DNA from: Anaerolineae bacterium
GTDB lineage: Bacteria > Chloroflexota > Anaerolineae > Aggregatilineales > Phototrophicaceae
Reading direction: 5' to 3'
DNA: 6,023 nucleotides
Assembly (NCBI GenBank): GCA_020848855.1
Contig: JADLHH010000335.1
Coordinates: 1 to 6,023, forward strand
In this document: positions 1 through 6,023 of the stretch, in pieces
How positions within the stretch are numbered: position 1 is the stretch's first letter
How the letters are laid out: the number at the start of each line of letters is the position of its first letter
Notes under the pieces: model-generated
The model's input: the letters and a program-made list of their open reading frames with translations, nothing else
What the model was told of the DNA's origin: nothing
Databases searched by the model: none
Translations under genes and position numbers: made by a program

Positions 1-3000
1 GCCGTGACATATATCGCCAGCAGCTTGATCGTGACCTATTTACTGCTCGACGTGCCATCCGGTGACCGGCTGTACACGCTGGTGTTCATGATCCTGGGCG
101 CAGCGGTGGTCGTGGGCTTCATCTATTACCGCGACCGCGCCGAAGCCGACCGCCAGCGCGTGATCGCCACCGCGCGCGACGAGCTTCGCGCCAGCCGGGA
201 ACTGTATCGCACGCTGGCGCGAAACCTGCCGCAGTCGGCAGTGCTGCTGTTCGATCACGACCTGCGCCTGCTGCTGGTTGAAGGCACGGCACTGGCGCAG
301 CTTGGTTATTCCCGCGACGCACTCGAAGGGCAGATTCTCACGTCGGCGCTAGTGTCGGGCGAGATCGATCATGCCGTCGAAAACTACCGCGCTGCGCTGG
401 CGGGCGAAGAACGTACCGGAGAGCGACTGATCGGCAGTCAATACTACCGGGCGCACTATCTGCCGGTGCGCGGCGAAGACGGCGAGATCACCGCCGGTAT
501 GGTGCTGCTCCAGAATATTCACGAGCAGAAACGCGCCGAGCTTGCCCTGCGCGAAAGCGAGGAGCGCTACCGGTTGATTGCCGAGAACGCCACCGACCTG
601 ATTTCGGTGCAGTCGCCGGAGCGGGTGTATCTGTATGCGTCGCCGGCGTCGCGCACGCTGCTCGGCTACGAGCCGGACGAGTTGGTCGGGCATCCTTTGG
701 ACAATTTCCTGCACCCGGAAGACGTGGACCGCGTGCGTCGCGTATTCGCGCACACGCTGGACTCGTCGGAAGTCGTGACTATCGCCTATCGCATCCGCCG
801 CAAGGGCGGCAGCTATACGTGGCTGGAAAGCGCCAGCCGCCAGGTCACGAACCCGACATTCGGTGCGCAGGTCGTCGCCGCCTCGCGCGATGTTTCCGAG
901 CGGATGAACGCCAACGACGCCCTGCGACGCAGCGAGGAACTGTTCCAGTCGCTGGTCGCGTCGATGGACAATCTGGTGTTTTCGATTGACCTGAACGGGC
1001 GCTTCCTCGTTTATCACTCGATGCCGTCGTCGATCTATGACACGCCATTTGACACCGACATCTTCGTCGGCAAGCATTACAGCGAAGTGCTGCCCAGCGC
1101 GCTGGTGGCGCGGCTCGAAGCGTCGATCCCGCTGGCGATGTCGGCGCTGGCGACCCAGCAGACGGATTACAGCCTGCACACCGACGGCGAGGAGCGCTAT
1201 TACAGCGCCCGCATTTCACCGATGATCGGCGAAAGCCTGCAACTACTCGGCTCAACGGTGGTCGTCGGCGACGTAACCGAAGCAACGCGCGCCCGCCAGC
1301 GCCAGCAGCGCCTGCTGGCATACGAAACCATCCAGCGCGAAATCGGGATGCTGTTTCTGGAAGCCGACGACCCGAATCAGGTGATCGACCAGGTGCTGGC
1401 GTTCATGGGCACATTCCTGGAAGTGTCGCGCGCGTACATGGTGCGGCTGCGCGAAAACGAGCGCCTGCTGGACAACGTCCACGAGTGGGTCGCGACCGGC
1501 GTCAGCCCGGAAATGCGGAACCTGCAAGGGATTGCCTACGACGAAATCTATCCGTCGCTGCTGCCGCTGCTCGCCAACGAGGGCGTTATCGCATCGGAGA
1601 ACATCCACGATTTGCCAACCGACCTGTCGCGTGCGTTCGAAGCTACCGGCATCCAGAGCGTGCTGATCCTGCCCTTCTACGTCGATCAACGACTGGATGG
1701 CTTCGTTGGCTTTGACGACGTGCAGCACGCGCGCCCCTGGCTGCCGGAAGAAATCACGGCGGTACGTGCGTTCGTGCAAGGCTGCGCCCGCGTGTTTGAG
1801 CGCCAGCGCGCGCAGCTTGCGCTGATCGAGGCGCGCGACACGGCGCTGCGTTCCGCCAAGCTCAAGACCGAGTTCGTCTCGAACATGAGCCACGAAATTC
1901 GCACGCCGATGACTGGCGTAATCGGGATGCTCGACCTGCTGCGGGAAACGGCGCTGACGACCGACCAGACCGAGTACGTCCAGATCGCGCATACCAGCGC
2001 CAACCGGCTGATGACGCTGATCGGCGATATCCTCGATTTCTCCAAGATCGAGGCGGGAAAGGTCGCGCTTGAGAACATCCCGCTCGACGTGCGCGGATTG
2101 ATCACGGAAGTCCATTCGCTATTTAGCCTGCAGGCGTCGAAAAAGCAGATTCAATTGACGGCAACAGCAGACGACGGCGTCCCGGCGCGCGTGCTCGGCG
2201 ACCCGACGCGCATCCGGCAGGTGCTGATGAATCTGGTCGGCAACGCCATCAAATTCACCGAACGCGGCTCGATTGCGATCACGGTGAAGCAGCTTAACGC
2301 TGTCTATGGACGGGCGCGGCTGCGGTTCGAGGTCACGGATACCGGCATCGGCATCCCGGCAGACCGACAGGCGCAGGTGTTCGACAGCTTCGTGCAGGCA
2401 GACAGTTCGACCACGCGGCGCTACGGTGGCGCGGGGCTGGGGCTGGCGATCTGCAGACAGCTTGTCGAACTGATGGATGGCGAGATCGACCTGATGAGTA
2501 AGCAAGGCGAAGGCAGCACCTTCGGCTTCACCATCGTGGTGCCGATTATCGCCCTCGCCAACCGCGAGGCGATCAATACCGATTTTCGCCACCTGCAACT
2601 GCTGGTCATGGACGACGACAACAACGCCCGCTATCTGCTCGCCGAACAGCTTCGGCTGTGGGGGGCAAACGTCATCGAGGCGCAGGCGCTGGACGAGGCG
2701 CGCAACCTGCTGACGATGACGGCGCGACGCGAGGAAGAGGTCGACATCTTCCTGTTCCGCTGCAATCAACCCATGAACGAACAATCCGCCTTCGTCGAAG
2801 GCGTGCGCCAGGCGCTCGGCGTGCAGACGCCGCTGCTCGTCCAGCTTTATGACGACGACACGCTGACGAGTTCGGCATTCGACTTGCGGCTGCACCGCCC
2901 GGTTCATCCATCCGACCTGCACCAACTGCTGGAAAAACACGACCGGGGCGACTTCGTTCAGGAGATTTCGCCGCTGCGCGAAGACCAGATGCTGGCGGTA

Positions 3001-3378
3001 TCAAACAGCGCGCGCATTCTGGTCGCCGATGACGAAGCCATGAACCGGCAGATCGTCGTATACGCGCTGGAGCAGTTCGGCTATATCGTCGATACCGCGC
3101 CGGATGGTCAGGCGGTGCTCGACAAGCTCGAACAGCAGACCTACGAGGTCATCCTGATGGATATGCAGATGCCGGTCATGGATGGCATGGAAGCAACGCG
3201 CCGGATTCGCGCCAAGGAAGGCGACGACCGCGCGATCCCGATCATCGCGTTCACGGCGAGCATCGAGCGCGAGGAACGGCAACGATACTTCGACAACGGC
3301 GTCACGGCGATCATCGGCAAGCCGTATTCGCTGCGCGAACTGCGCCAGACGATTGAAGCGTGCATCACACAGAAGTGA
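1..3378 (+). CDS. Hybrid sensor histidine kinase, PAS-PAS-PAS-GAF-HisKA-HATPase-REC-REC (5' partial)
   Basis: Membrane-bound hybrid kinase that should autophosphorylate on His and pass phosphate to its own receiver; its signal is not readable. The frame is open to the window edge, so the true start is probably upstream; residues are counted from GTG at 4. Residues 3-15 and 24-42 are hydrophobic, the end of a membrane region. Then follow PAS-like domains (about 67-180, 187-303, 310-430), a GAF domain (about 436-603, ending in a typical GFVGFDD stretch), and HisKA with MSHEIRTP, phospho-acceptor H630 and the ExxT motif (E631-T634). The HATPase has the N box (N747), DTGIGIP (D779), the F box (793-796) and GGAGLGL (808-814). 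The first receiver (about 867-980) has lost its active site (R919 where Asp is expected). The second (about 1005-1120) is complete: D1009/D1010, phospho-acceptor D1053, T1084, K1106. No separate response regulator or Hpt gene is visible. Family certain; signal and target unknown. Confidence 0.96.
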   Translation, partial: AVTYIASSLIVTYLLLDVPSGDRLYTLVFMILGAAVVVGFIYYRDRAEADRQRVIATARDELRASRELYRTLARNLPQSAVLLFDHDLRLLLVEGTALAQLGYSRDALEGQILTSALVSGEIDHAVENYRAALAGEERTGERLIGSQYYRAHYLPVRGEDGEITAGMVLLQNIHEQKRAELALRESEERYRLIAENATDLISVQSPERVYLYASPASRTLLGYEPDELVGHPLDNFLHPEDVDRVRRVFAHTLDSSEVVTIAYRIRRKGGSYTWLESASRQVTNPTFGAQVVAASRDVSERMNANDALRRSEELFQSLVASMDNLVFSIDLNGRFLVYHSMPSSIYDTPFDTDIFVGKHYSEVLPSALVARLEASIPLAMSALATQQTDYSLHTDGEERYYSARISPMIGESLQLLGSTVVVGDVTEATRARQRQQRLLAYETIQREIGMLFLEADDPNQVIDQVLAFMGTFLEVSRAYMVRLRENERLLDNVHEWVATGVSPEMRNLQGIAYDEIYPSLLPLLANEGVIASENIHDLPTDLSRAFEATGIQSVLILPFYVDQRLDGFVGFDDVQHARPWLPEEITAVRAFVQGCARVFERQRAQLALIEARDTALRSAKLKTEFVSNMSHEIRTPMTGVIGMLDLLRETALTTDQTEYVQIAHTSANRLMTLIGDILDFSKIEAGKVALENIPLDVRGLITEVHSLFSLQASKKQIQLTATADDGVPARVLGDPTRIRQVLMNLVGNAIKFTERGSIAITVKQLNAVYGRARLRFEVTDTGIGIPADRQAQVFDSFVQADSSTTRRYGGAGLGLAICRQLVELMDGEIDLMSKQGEGSTFGFTIVVPIIALANREAINTDFRHLQLLVMDDDNNARYLLAEQLRLWGANVIEAQALDEARNLLTMTARREEEVDIFLFRCNQPMNEQSAFVEGVRQALGVQTPLLVQLYDDDTLTSSAFDLRLHRPVHPSDLHQLLEKHDRGDFVQEISPLREDQMLAVSNSARILVADDEAMNRQIVVYALEQFGYIVDTAPDGQAVLDKLEQQTYEVILMDMQMPVMDGMEATRRIRAKEGDDRAIPIIAFTASIEREERQRYFDNGVTAIIGKPYSLRELRQTIEACITQK

Positions 3379-3403
3379 CCGGAAATGCGCCAAGTGCGTC
3401 TTT

Positions 3404-3565
3404 ATGCGGGATCACTATCGCACCATCTGCCAGCGCCTGAGGGAATTATCGGCAAGCGAGTTTCAGAGCTGCCAGCAGGAAGCTAACCGCTGGTTCCGGT
3501 CAGCAGATGGCAGCCGAAGAACCGATGAGGAGCGACCCCAACAGCAGCAGCAACAACAGCAGTGA
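3404..3565 (+). CDS. Doubtful 53-aa ORF with C-terminal poly-Gln tract
   Basis: A short frame starting at ATG 3404, 25 nt after the kinase stop, and ending at TGA 3563-3565. The predicted peptide has a charged, possibly helical core (LRELSASEFQSCQQEANRWF), then an Arg/Glu-rich stretch and eight consecutive Gln. The Gln codons mix CAA and CAG, which is slightly easier to explain by selection on protein than by pure repeat slippage. Against it: no Shine-Dalgarno is visible in front of the ATG, the same frame continues open upstream inside the kinase gene, and I do not recognise the protein. If real, it would be co-transcribed with the kinase. It may equally be non-coding spacer. Confidence 0.2.
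   Translation: MRDHYRTICQRLRELSASEFQSCQQEANRWFRSADGSRRTDEERPQQQQQQQQ
3539..3562 (+). repeat. CAR trinucleotide repeat, eight units
   Basis: Eight consecutive CAA or CAG triplets (order CAA, three CAG, two CAA, two CAG). Read in the frame of the doubtful ORF at 3404 they encode eight Gln. Such a tract can change length by slippage, so it may vary between strains. Confidence 0.8.
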
Positions 3566-3586
3566 CCCCTTTTGACCCCTAATGAC
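3563..3586. repeat. TGAC motifs in 10-bp phase (two TGACCCCT copies plus one TGAC)
   Basis: TGACCCCT occurs at 3563-3570 and again at 3573-3580, and a third TGAC follows at 3583-3586. The period is exactly 10 bp, about one helical turn, the arrangement expected of tandem half-sites for a dimeric regulator. The copies lie about 50-70 bp upstream of the -35 element of the sigma-gene promoter. The regulator is unknown; function is inferred from spacing only. Confidence 0.35.
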
Positions 3587-3587
3587 G

Positions 3588-3602
3588 GTTGAGAATCTCA
3601 AC
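3588..3602. promoter_or_regulatory. 15-bp perfect palindrome, operator-like
   Basis: GTTGAGA and TCTCAAC form perfect inverted 7-bp arms around a single central A. It sits about 30 bp upstream of the -35 element of the sigma promoter, so it could bind a dimeric regulator. As RNA it would form only a weak 6-bp hairpin with a 3-nt loop, followed by AATCTTTG, which would make a poor terminator for the upstream kinase. I favour an operator. Confidence 0.4.
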
Positions 3603-3633
3603 AATCTTTGTGAAACATTTATTCTAAAACCCC

Positions 3634-3662
3634 TTGCAGAACAAGAGTTCTTATGGTAGACT
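3634..3662 (+). promoter_or_regulatory. Probable extended -10 promoter of the sigma-factor gene
   Basis: TTGCAG (3634-3639) and TAGACT (3657-3662) are separated by an ideal 17 bp, and the -10 is preceded by TGG (TGn, extended -10). Upstream, 3599-3630 is strongly AT-rich compared with the rest of the window and could act as an UP element. Transcription would begin near 3669, giving a leader of about 130 nt before the ATG at 3802. The -35 match is moderate (3 of 6); the -10 with its TGn and the spacing carry the call. Confidence 0.6.
3639..3650. promoter_or_regulatory. GAAC-N4-GTTC operator inside the promoter spacer, candidate LexA box
   Basis: GAAC-AAGA-GTTC lies between the -35 and -10 elements, extended by one pair on each side (A...T, 3638-3651). 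GAAC-N4-GTTC is the core of the LexA box of Gram-positive bacteria, also reported for Dehalococcoides within Chloroflexota. Its position would allow a bound repressor to block RNA polymerase. A second, shorter palindrome, GAAC-A-GTTC (3666-3674), overlaps the predicted transcription start. LexA binding is inferred from the motif alone. Confidence 0.4.
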
Positions 3663-3786
3663 TCTGAACAGTTCGTCACAGTTTGTCGTAGACCGACATA
3701 CAGCATAGCCACACCTTTCGCGCGATAGGTCGCTGGGCACCTTAACAACTGCATACCTCACAGTCTGTCCAAGCGCATACTTCTCC

Positions 3787-3794
3787 AGGAAGGA
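3787..3794 (+). promoter_or_regulatory. Shine-Dalgarno of the sigma-factor gene
   Basis: AGGAAGGA lies 7 nt upstream of ATG 3802. This strong, well-spaced site fixes the start of the sigma gene. Confidence 0.85.
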
Positions 3795-3801
3795 AAACTC
3801 C

Positions 3802-4371
3802 ATGTGTGTTCAATTGCTCGTTCAGCGGCTCTTGCCGAGTGCGAACCCTGATATTGGGGATCGCTCGCAGGCATGGAACGAATGGTTGTCTTCCGGCGGG
3901 TATGAGCCGGTGCTCAAGTTCATTCGATGGAGCAACGGGACGAATACCGACGACGAAGAAATCCTACAGGAGACGCTGATTATCGCGTACGTCAAGGTCG
4001 AGCGCGGTCAGTATCAAGACCGCAACCTACCATTCACCGCGTTTCTGAAAAAGATCGCGTGGTACAAGATCATGGAGGCTTCACGCAAAGAAAGTGGGGT
4101 GATCCCACTCGACGACCTGTACGAAGTCGTCGCGGAAGATCATCACGAACACGAGCGCGTCGAATTCTGGAAGGAGCATGAGCTGCTGAAAATGGCGCTC
4201 TCGCAGCTTCCACCGCGCCGCTCGCACATCATGCTGCTCTACGAATACGGCTACTCCACTGCCGAAATCGCCGAGCGGCTTGGCATACGAGAAGACCTCG
4301 TTCGTAAAGAGAAGAGTCTCGGCTTACGCCAGTTACGGAGCGACCCGGCATTCGCCGCCGTCGCTAGCTGA
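3802..4371 (+). CDS. RNA polymerase sigma factor, sigma-70 family, ECF-like (region 2 + region 4)
   Basis: A 189-aa protein of typical ECF sigma size that should direct RNA polymerase to a set of promoters. Sigma region 2 spans about residues 35-96: DDEEILQETLIIAY (50-63) matches the core-binding 2.2 helix, and FTAFLKKIAWYKIMEASRK (78-96) matches regions 2.3-2.4. An acidic, His-rich linker (about 104-127) separates it from region 4 (about 128-180), where LSQLPPRRSHIMLLYEYGYS and the helix-turn-helix STAEIAERLGIREDLVRKEK are visible. The ATG has a strong ribosome binding site 7 nt upstream. The gene stands alone, between its own promoter with operator-like sites and its own terminator. No membrane or zinc-binding anti-sigma gene is adjacent within the window, so control may be transcriptional, or its partner may be elsewhere. 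Family call firm; ECF subgroup and regulon unknown. Confidence 0.88.
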   Translation: MCVQLLVQRLLPSANPDIGDRSQAWNEWLSSGGYEPVLKFIRWSNGTNTDDEEILQETLIIAYVKVERGQYQDRNLPFTAFLKKIAWYKIMEASRKESGVIPLDDLYEVVAEDHHEHERVEFWKEHELLKMALSQLPPRRSHIMLLYEYGYSTAEIAERLGIREDLVRKEKSLGLRQLRSDPAFAAVAS

Positions 4372-4375
4372 TGGT

Positions 4376-4429
4376 TGAGGATATCTGGGCGGGTCGTTGT
4401 ACAGGTTTCCGCCCGCCCAGATTTTCTCA
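4376..4429 (+). terminator. Intrinsic terminator of the sigma-factor gene
   Basis: Perfect 11-bp GC-rich arms at 4383-4393 (ATCTGGGCGGG) and 4412-4422 enclose an 18-nt loop and are followed by TTTCTC. It begins only a few bases after the TGA at 4369-4371. The lower stem can continue: TGAG (4376-4379) pairs with CTCA (4426-4429) across the T run, leaving only GU, AU and one mismatch between. Confidence 0.8.
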
Positions 4430-4549
4430 GAATCGTAAGGACGCAGCAGCAACAGGGCTTTTCACGGCACTGCATGACCGGGATTTTTGCCGCAGCGTTT
4501 TCGCGGGGCGTAATAGCCTCATAGCAACAACCGATATGTGATTAGGAAG

Positions 4550-4573
4550 TGATTTTTCGCAGATGGAAAATCA
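4550..4573 (+). other. AT-rich hairpin in the gap
   Basis: TGATTTTTC (4550-4558) pairs with GGAAAATCA (4565-4573), nine pairs including one GU, around a 6-nt loop. It is too AT-rich and lacks the T tail of a terminator; it may be part of a larger RNA fold. Confidence 0.35.
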
Positions 4574-4782
4574 GCCCCAAATTCGAGCGATGCGGAAACA
4601 ACGTTTGAAACCGGGGCAAGTTCCGTAATCGGTAACAACATGCAGCATAGGGTATCACTGCCGCATCAGTATCGTGCCGGTTTCCTTCGAAATTCGCATG
4701 GACGTTCAGGCAACTGAGGATGCAGTTTTTGGCAAGATCGCTGACAATGGTTGGAAACCTGGCAGCAGCCTCAATAGCAGAT

Positions 4783-4824
4783 CGCAGCTTACAGACCCGG
4801 AGATTCCGGGTCTGTCTGCGTTTC
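4783..4824 (+). terminator. Strong hairpin with short T tail, terminator or attenuator
   Basis: ACAGACCCGG (4791-4800) and CCGGGTCTGT (4806-4815) pair perfectly over 10 bp around the loop AGATT. Beyond a 3-nt bulge (CTT, 4788-4790) the stem resumes with CGCAG (4783-4787) and CTGCG (4816-4820), giving 15 bp, followed by TTTC. The T tail is short, so termination strength is uncertain. It lies 64 nt before the start of the exporter gene, so it either ends an RNA made in the gap or acts in the exporter leader. Confidence 0.55.
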
Positions 4825-4876
4825 ATCACAGTTTGCCTTCCTGACGCATGAAGAGTCATCAGCTACGGCAGCGAAA

Positions 4877-4881
4877 TGGAG
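4877..4881 (+). promoter_or_regulatory. Shine-Dalgarno deciding a TTG start for the ABC exporter
   Basis: TGGAG lies 7 nt upstream of TTG 4889. The other in-frame choices, GTG 4949 and ATG 4973, have no comparable site, and ATG 4973 would begin at the very edge of the first membrane helix. Confidence 0.55.
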
Positions 4882-4888
4882 CATCTCG

Positions 4889-6023
4889 TTGGCAGCGACC
4901 CGCGAGTTTTCGGTTGAGTATGCCCGGCAGTACCACCACCGCAGTCCCGTGCGATGGATCGTCTCGCACCTCATGCAGACGAAGTTCTACCTACTGCTGA
5001 TCGCCATTTTCAGCGTGGGAACGCAGCTTCTCTATTCGCAGGGGCAAATCCTGATCGGTAGAGCCGCCGATACCATCATCAACCCGAACACAACGGACAG
5101 CCTGCTGACGATATCGCTGCTCATCCTTGGTGTGTTTCTGGGGAGCGGCGCCGGCGACCTGATCCGCAGCCTGTCGCTGGCGGTGACGGCGGAACGGCTG
5201 GAAGCCAGCACCCGCAAAGAGTTGTACATCAGCCTGCTGGGGAAAAGCCAGACATTCCACGACCGTCAACGGGTCGGCAATATCATGGCGATGGCGACCG
5301 ATGACGTGCAGCAGCTCAACTGGATGATCAACCCCGGCATCCTGTTCATCTCGGATATCGTGCTCGGCTTCGGCATCCCGATCATCGTGATCGCCACGAT
5401 CAACCTTCAGCTTCTGCTCGCGCCGGTGCTGTTCATCATTGGCTATTACGTGGCAGTACGGTTCTATTCACGGCAGTTAAACCCGGTCGCGTACCGGGAG
5501 CGCAACCAGTTCTCAAAGATGAACGCCGTCGCCGAAGAAAGCATCTCCGGCATCGAGATCGTTAAGGCGAGCGCGCGTGAAACCTTCGAGCGCCGCAAGT
5601 TCCGGCGCAACGCGCGCATGTTTCGCGGCTTCTTCGTCAAGCGCGGGTTCATCGAAGCCCGTTACCTGCCGCTGTTGATCTACGGCGTCGCGCTGGGCGG
5701 TGGCTTTCTGTACGCGACACATCTCTACCAGACAGGCGTCATCGACATCGGCGGTCTGATCGCTTACGTCGGATTGTTCAACATGATGCGCTGGCCAGTG
5801 TTCGCGTCGATCTTCGCGTTTACACTGGTGCAGCTTGGCGTCGCCAGCGCCGAACGCATCCTGGGGATCATCCAGGCGGAGACGGATATCGATGAGAACC
5901 TGAGCGGCTACAGCGCCGAAGTCAAAGGTGATATCCGGTTTGAGAACGTGAGCTTCGGCTACGAAGACGGCACAGTGCTGCAGGGCATCAATTTCCACGT
6001 CGAGCCGGGGCAGACCATCGCCA
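4889..6023 (+). CDS. ABC transporter, type I exporter half-transporter (permease + start of ATPase domain; 3' partial)
   Basis: The frame runs off the right edge after 378 codons. It encodes a fused membrane and ATPase subunit that dimerises to export a substrate, not identifiable here, across the cytoplasmic membrane. After a cytoplasmic lead (1-32, with RSPVRWIVSHL just before the membrane) six hydrophobic segments appear at about 33-50, 71-92, 149-171, 174-191, 259-278 and 289-314, the normal exporter number. The motif EESISGIEIVKASARE is typical of the cytoplasmic extension between helices 4 and 5. The ATPase domain begins near 347; Y358 in SFGY is the likely A-loop residue that stacks on adenine, and the sequence stops at EPGQTIA, just before Walker A. 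Walker A, Q-loop, signature and Walker B are therefore not seen. TTG 4889 is chosen for its Shine-Dalgarno; the frame is open upstream to a TAG at 4775. Such proteins are often encoded in adjacent pairs, which cannot be checked here. Confidence 0.9.
   Translation, partial: MAATREFSVEYARQYHHRSPVRWIVSHLMQTKFYLLLIAIFSVGTQLLYSQGQILIGRAADTIINPNTTDSLLTISLLILGVFLGSGAGDLIRSLSLAVTAERLEASTRKELYISLLGKSQTFHDRQRVGNIMAMATDDVQQLNWMINPGILFISDIVLGFGIPIIVIATINLQLLLAPVLFIIGYYVAVRFYSRQLNPVAYRERNQFSKMNAVAEESISGIEIVKASARETFERRKFRRNARMFRGFFVKRGFIEARYLPLLIYGVALGGGFLYATHLYQTGVIDIGGLIAYVGLFNMMRWPVFASIFAFTLVQLGVASAERILGIIQAETDIDENLSGYSAEVKGDIRFENVSFGYEDGTVLQGINFHVEPGQTIA

Larger units (their letters stand above)
4372..4888. 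other. 517-bp gap between sigma factor and ABC transporter, no convincing gene
   Basis: Besides the hairpins listed separately, I find no protein gene, tRNA or known riboswitch motif here. A 21-codon frame at 4563-4628 lacks a well-placed ribosome binding site. The stretch 4550-4700 contains several complementary segments: a hairpin at 4550-4573, GATGCGG (4589-4595) with CCGCATC (4661-4667), and GAAACCGG (4607-4614) with CCGGTTTC (4677-4684). Together with the hairpin at 4783-4820 these could belong to a small RNA or an mRNA leader, but this is inference. No strong promoter is evident; TTGAAA at 4605-4610 has no good -10 at the right distance. Confidence 0.5.

Noticed and set aside
349..1179. 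Long open frame on the minus strand opposite the kinase
   Set aside because: It lies wholly antisense to a confidently identified kinase, its product is rich in Arg, His and Gln without any recognisable domain, and such shadows are usual in GC-rich genes.
1252..2940. Further long minus-strand frames opposite the GAF, kinase and first receiver regions
   Set aside because: Same reason: antisense shadows of a well-supported coding sequence, with no domain or start signal of their own.
3385..3486. 33-codon frame beginning at ATG just after the kinase stop
   Set aside because: Unremarkable composition, no ribosome binding site, and it overlaps the alternative small frame at 3404, which is itself doubtful.
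3539..3562. CAR repeat as the start of a CRISPR array or other large repeat
   Set aside because: It is a simple trinucleotide run without spacers or a longer repeat unit.
4563..4628. 21-codon + strand frame that could be a leader peptide
   Set aside because: The nearest AGGAA is too far from the ATG, the start lies inside a hairpin loop, and it has no run of one amino acid's codons as in attenuation peptides.
4431..4824. Known structured RNAs (tmRNA, RNase P RNA, SRP RNA, T-box, cobalamin riboswitch)
   Set aside because: I looked for their conserved motifs and found none; any RNA here would have to be of another class.
4542..4859. 105-codon minus-strand frame in the gap before the exporter
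   Set aside because: The composition is not protein-like, it crosses the strong hairpin at 4783-4820, and no family is recognisable.
5513..5998. 161-codon minus-strand frame opposite the ABC exporter
   Set aside because: The + strand shows a clear exporter with six membrane segments and the start of an ATPase domain; the opposite frame has no recognisable features.

Overview
The window reads as chromosomal DNA from a GC-rich bacterium. It holds three clear genes, all on the + strand: a large hybrid sensor kinase cut off at the left edge, a small ECF-type sigma factor, and an ABC exporter half-transporter cut off at the right edge. The style of the kinase, the exporter and the extended -10 promoter makes me think of Chloroflexota (Anaerolineae-like). 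This is an impression from family resemblance, not a demonstrated placement, and no rRNA or other taxonomic marker is present.

Layout. 1-3378: membrane-anchored hybrid histidine kinase (end of a membrane region, three PAS-like domains, GAF, HisKA, HATPase, a degenerate receiver and an intact receiver). 3379-3801: a gap holding a doubtful 53-codon ORF ending in eight Gln codons, three TGAC motifs spaced 10 bp apart, a 15-bp palindrome, an AT-rich stretch, and a good extended -10 promoter whose spacer carries GAAC-N4-GTTC, the core of the Gram-positive type LexA box. A leader of roughly 130 nt follows. 3802-4371: ECF-like sigma factor with a strong ribosome binding site, closed by a GC-rich terminator hairpin. 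4372-4888: a 517-bp gap with no convincing gene but several complementary segments, ending in a strong 15-bp hairpin about 70 nt before the next gene. 4889-6023: ABC exporter beginning at a TTG with a GGAG Shine-Dalgarno; the window ends just before its Walker A motif.

How the parts relate. The kinase senses an unknown signal and can relay phosphate to its own C-terminal receiver; no output regulator is visible. The sigma factor has its own promoter and terminator, so it is a separate transcription unit, and no anti-sigma gene lies next to it inside the window. The exporter is insulated from it by two hairpins, although no strong promoter is obvious in front of the exporter. I see no mobile element, CRISPR array, tRNA or rRNA. 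The genes are of ordinary families; the points most worth a second look are the operator-like sites at the sigma promoter, the pseudo-receiver in the kinase, and the structured gap before the exporter.
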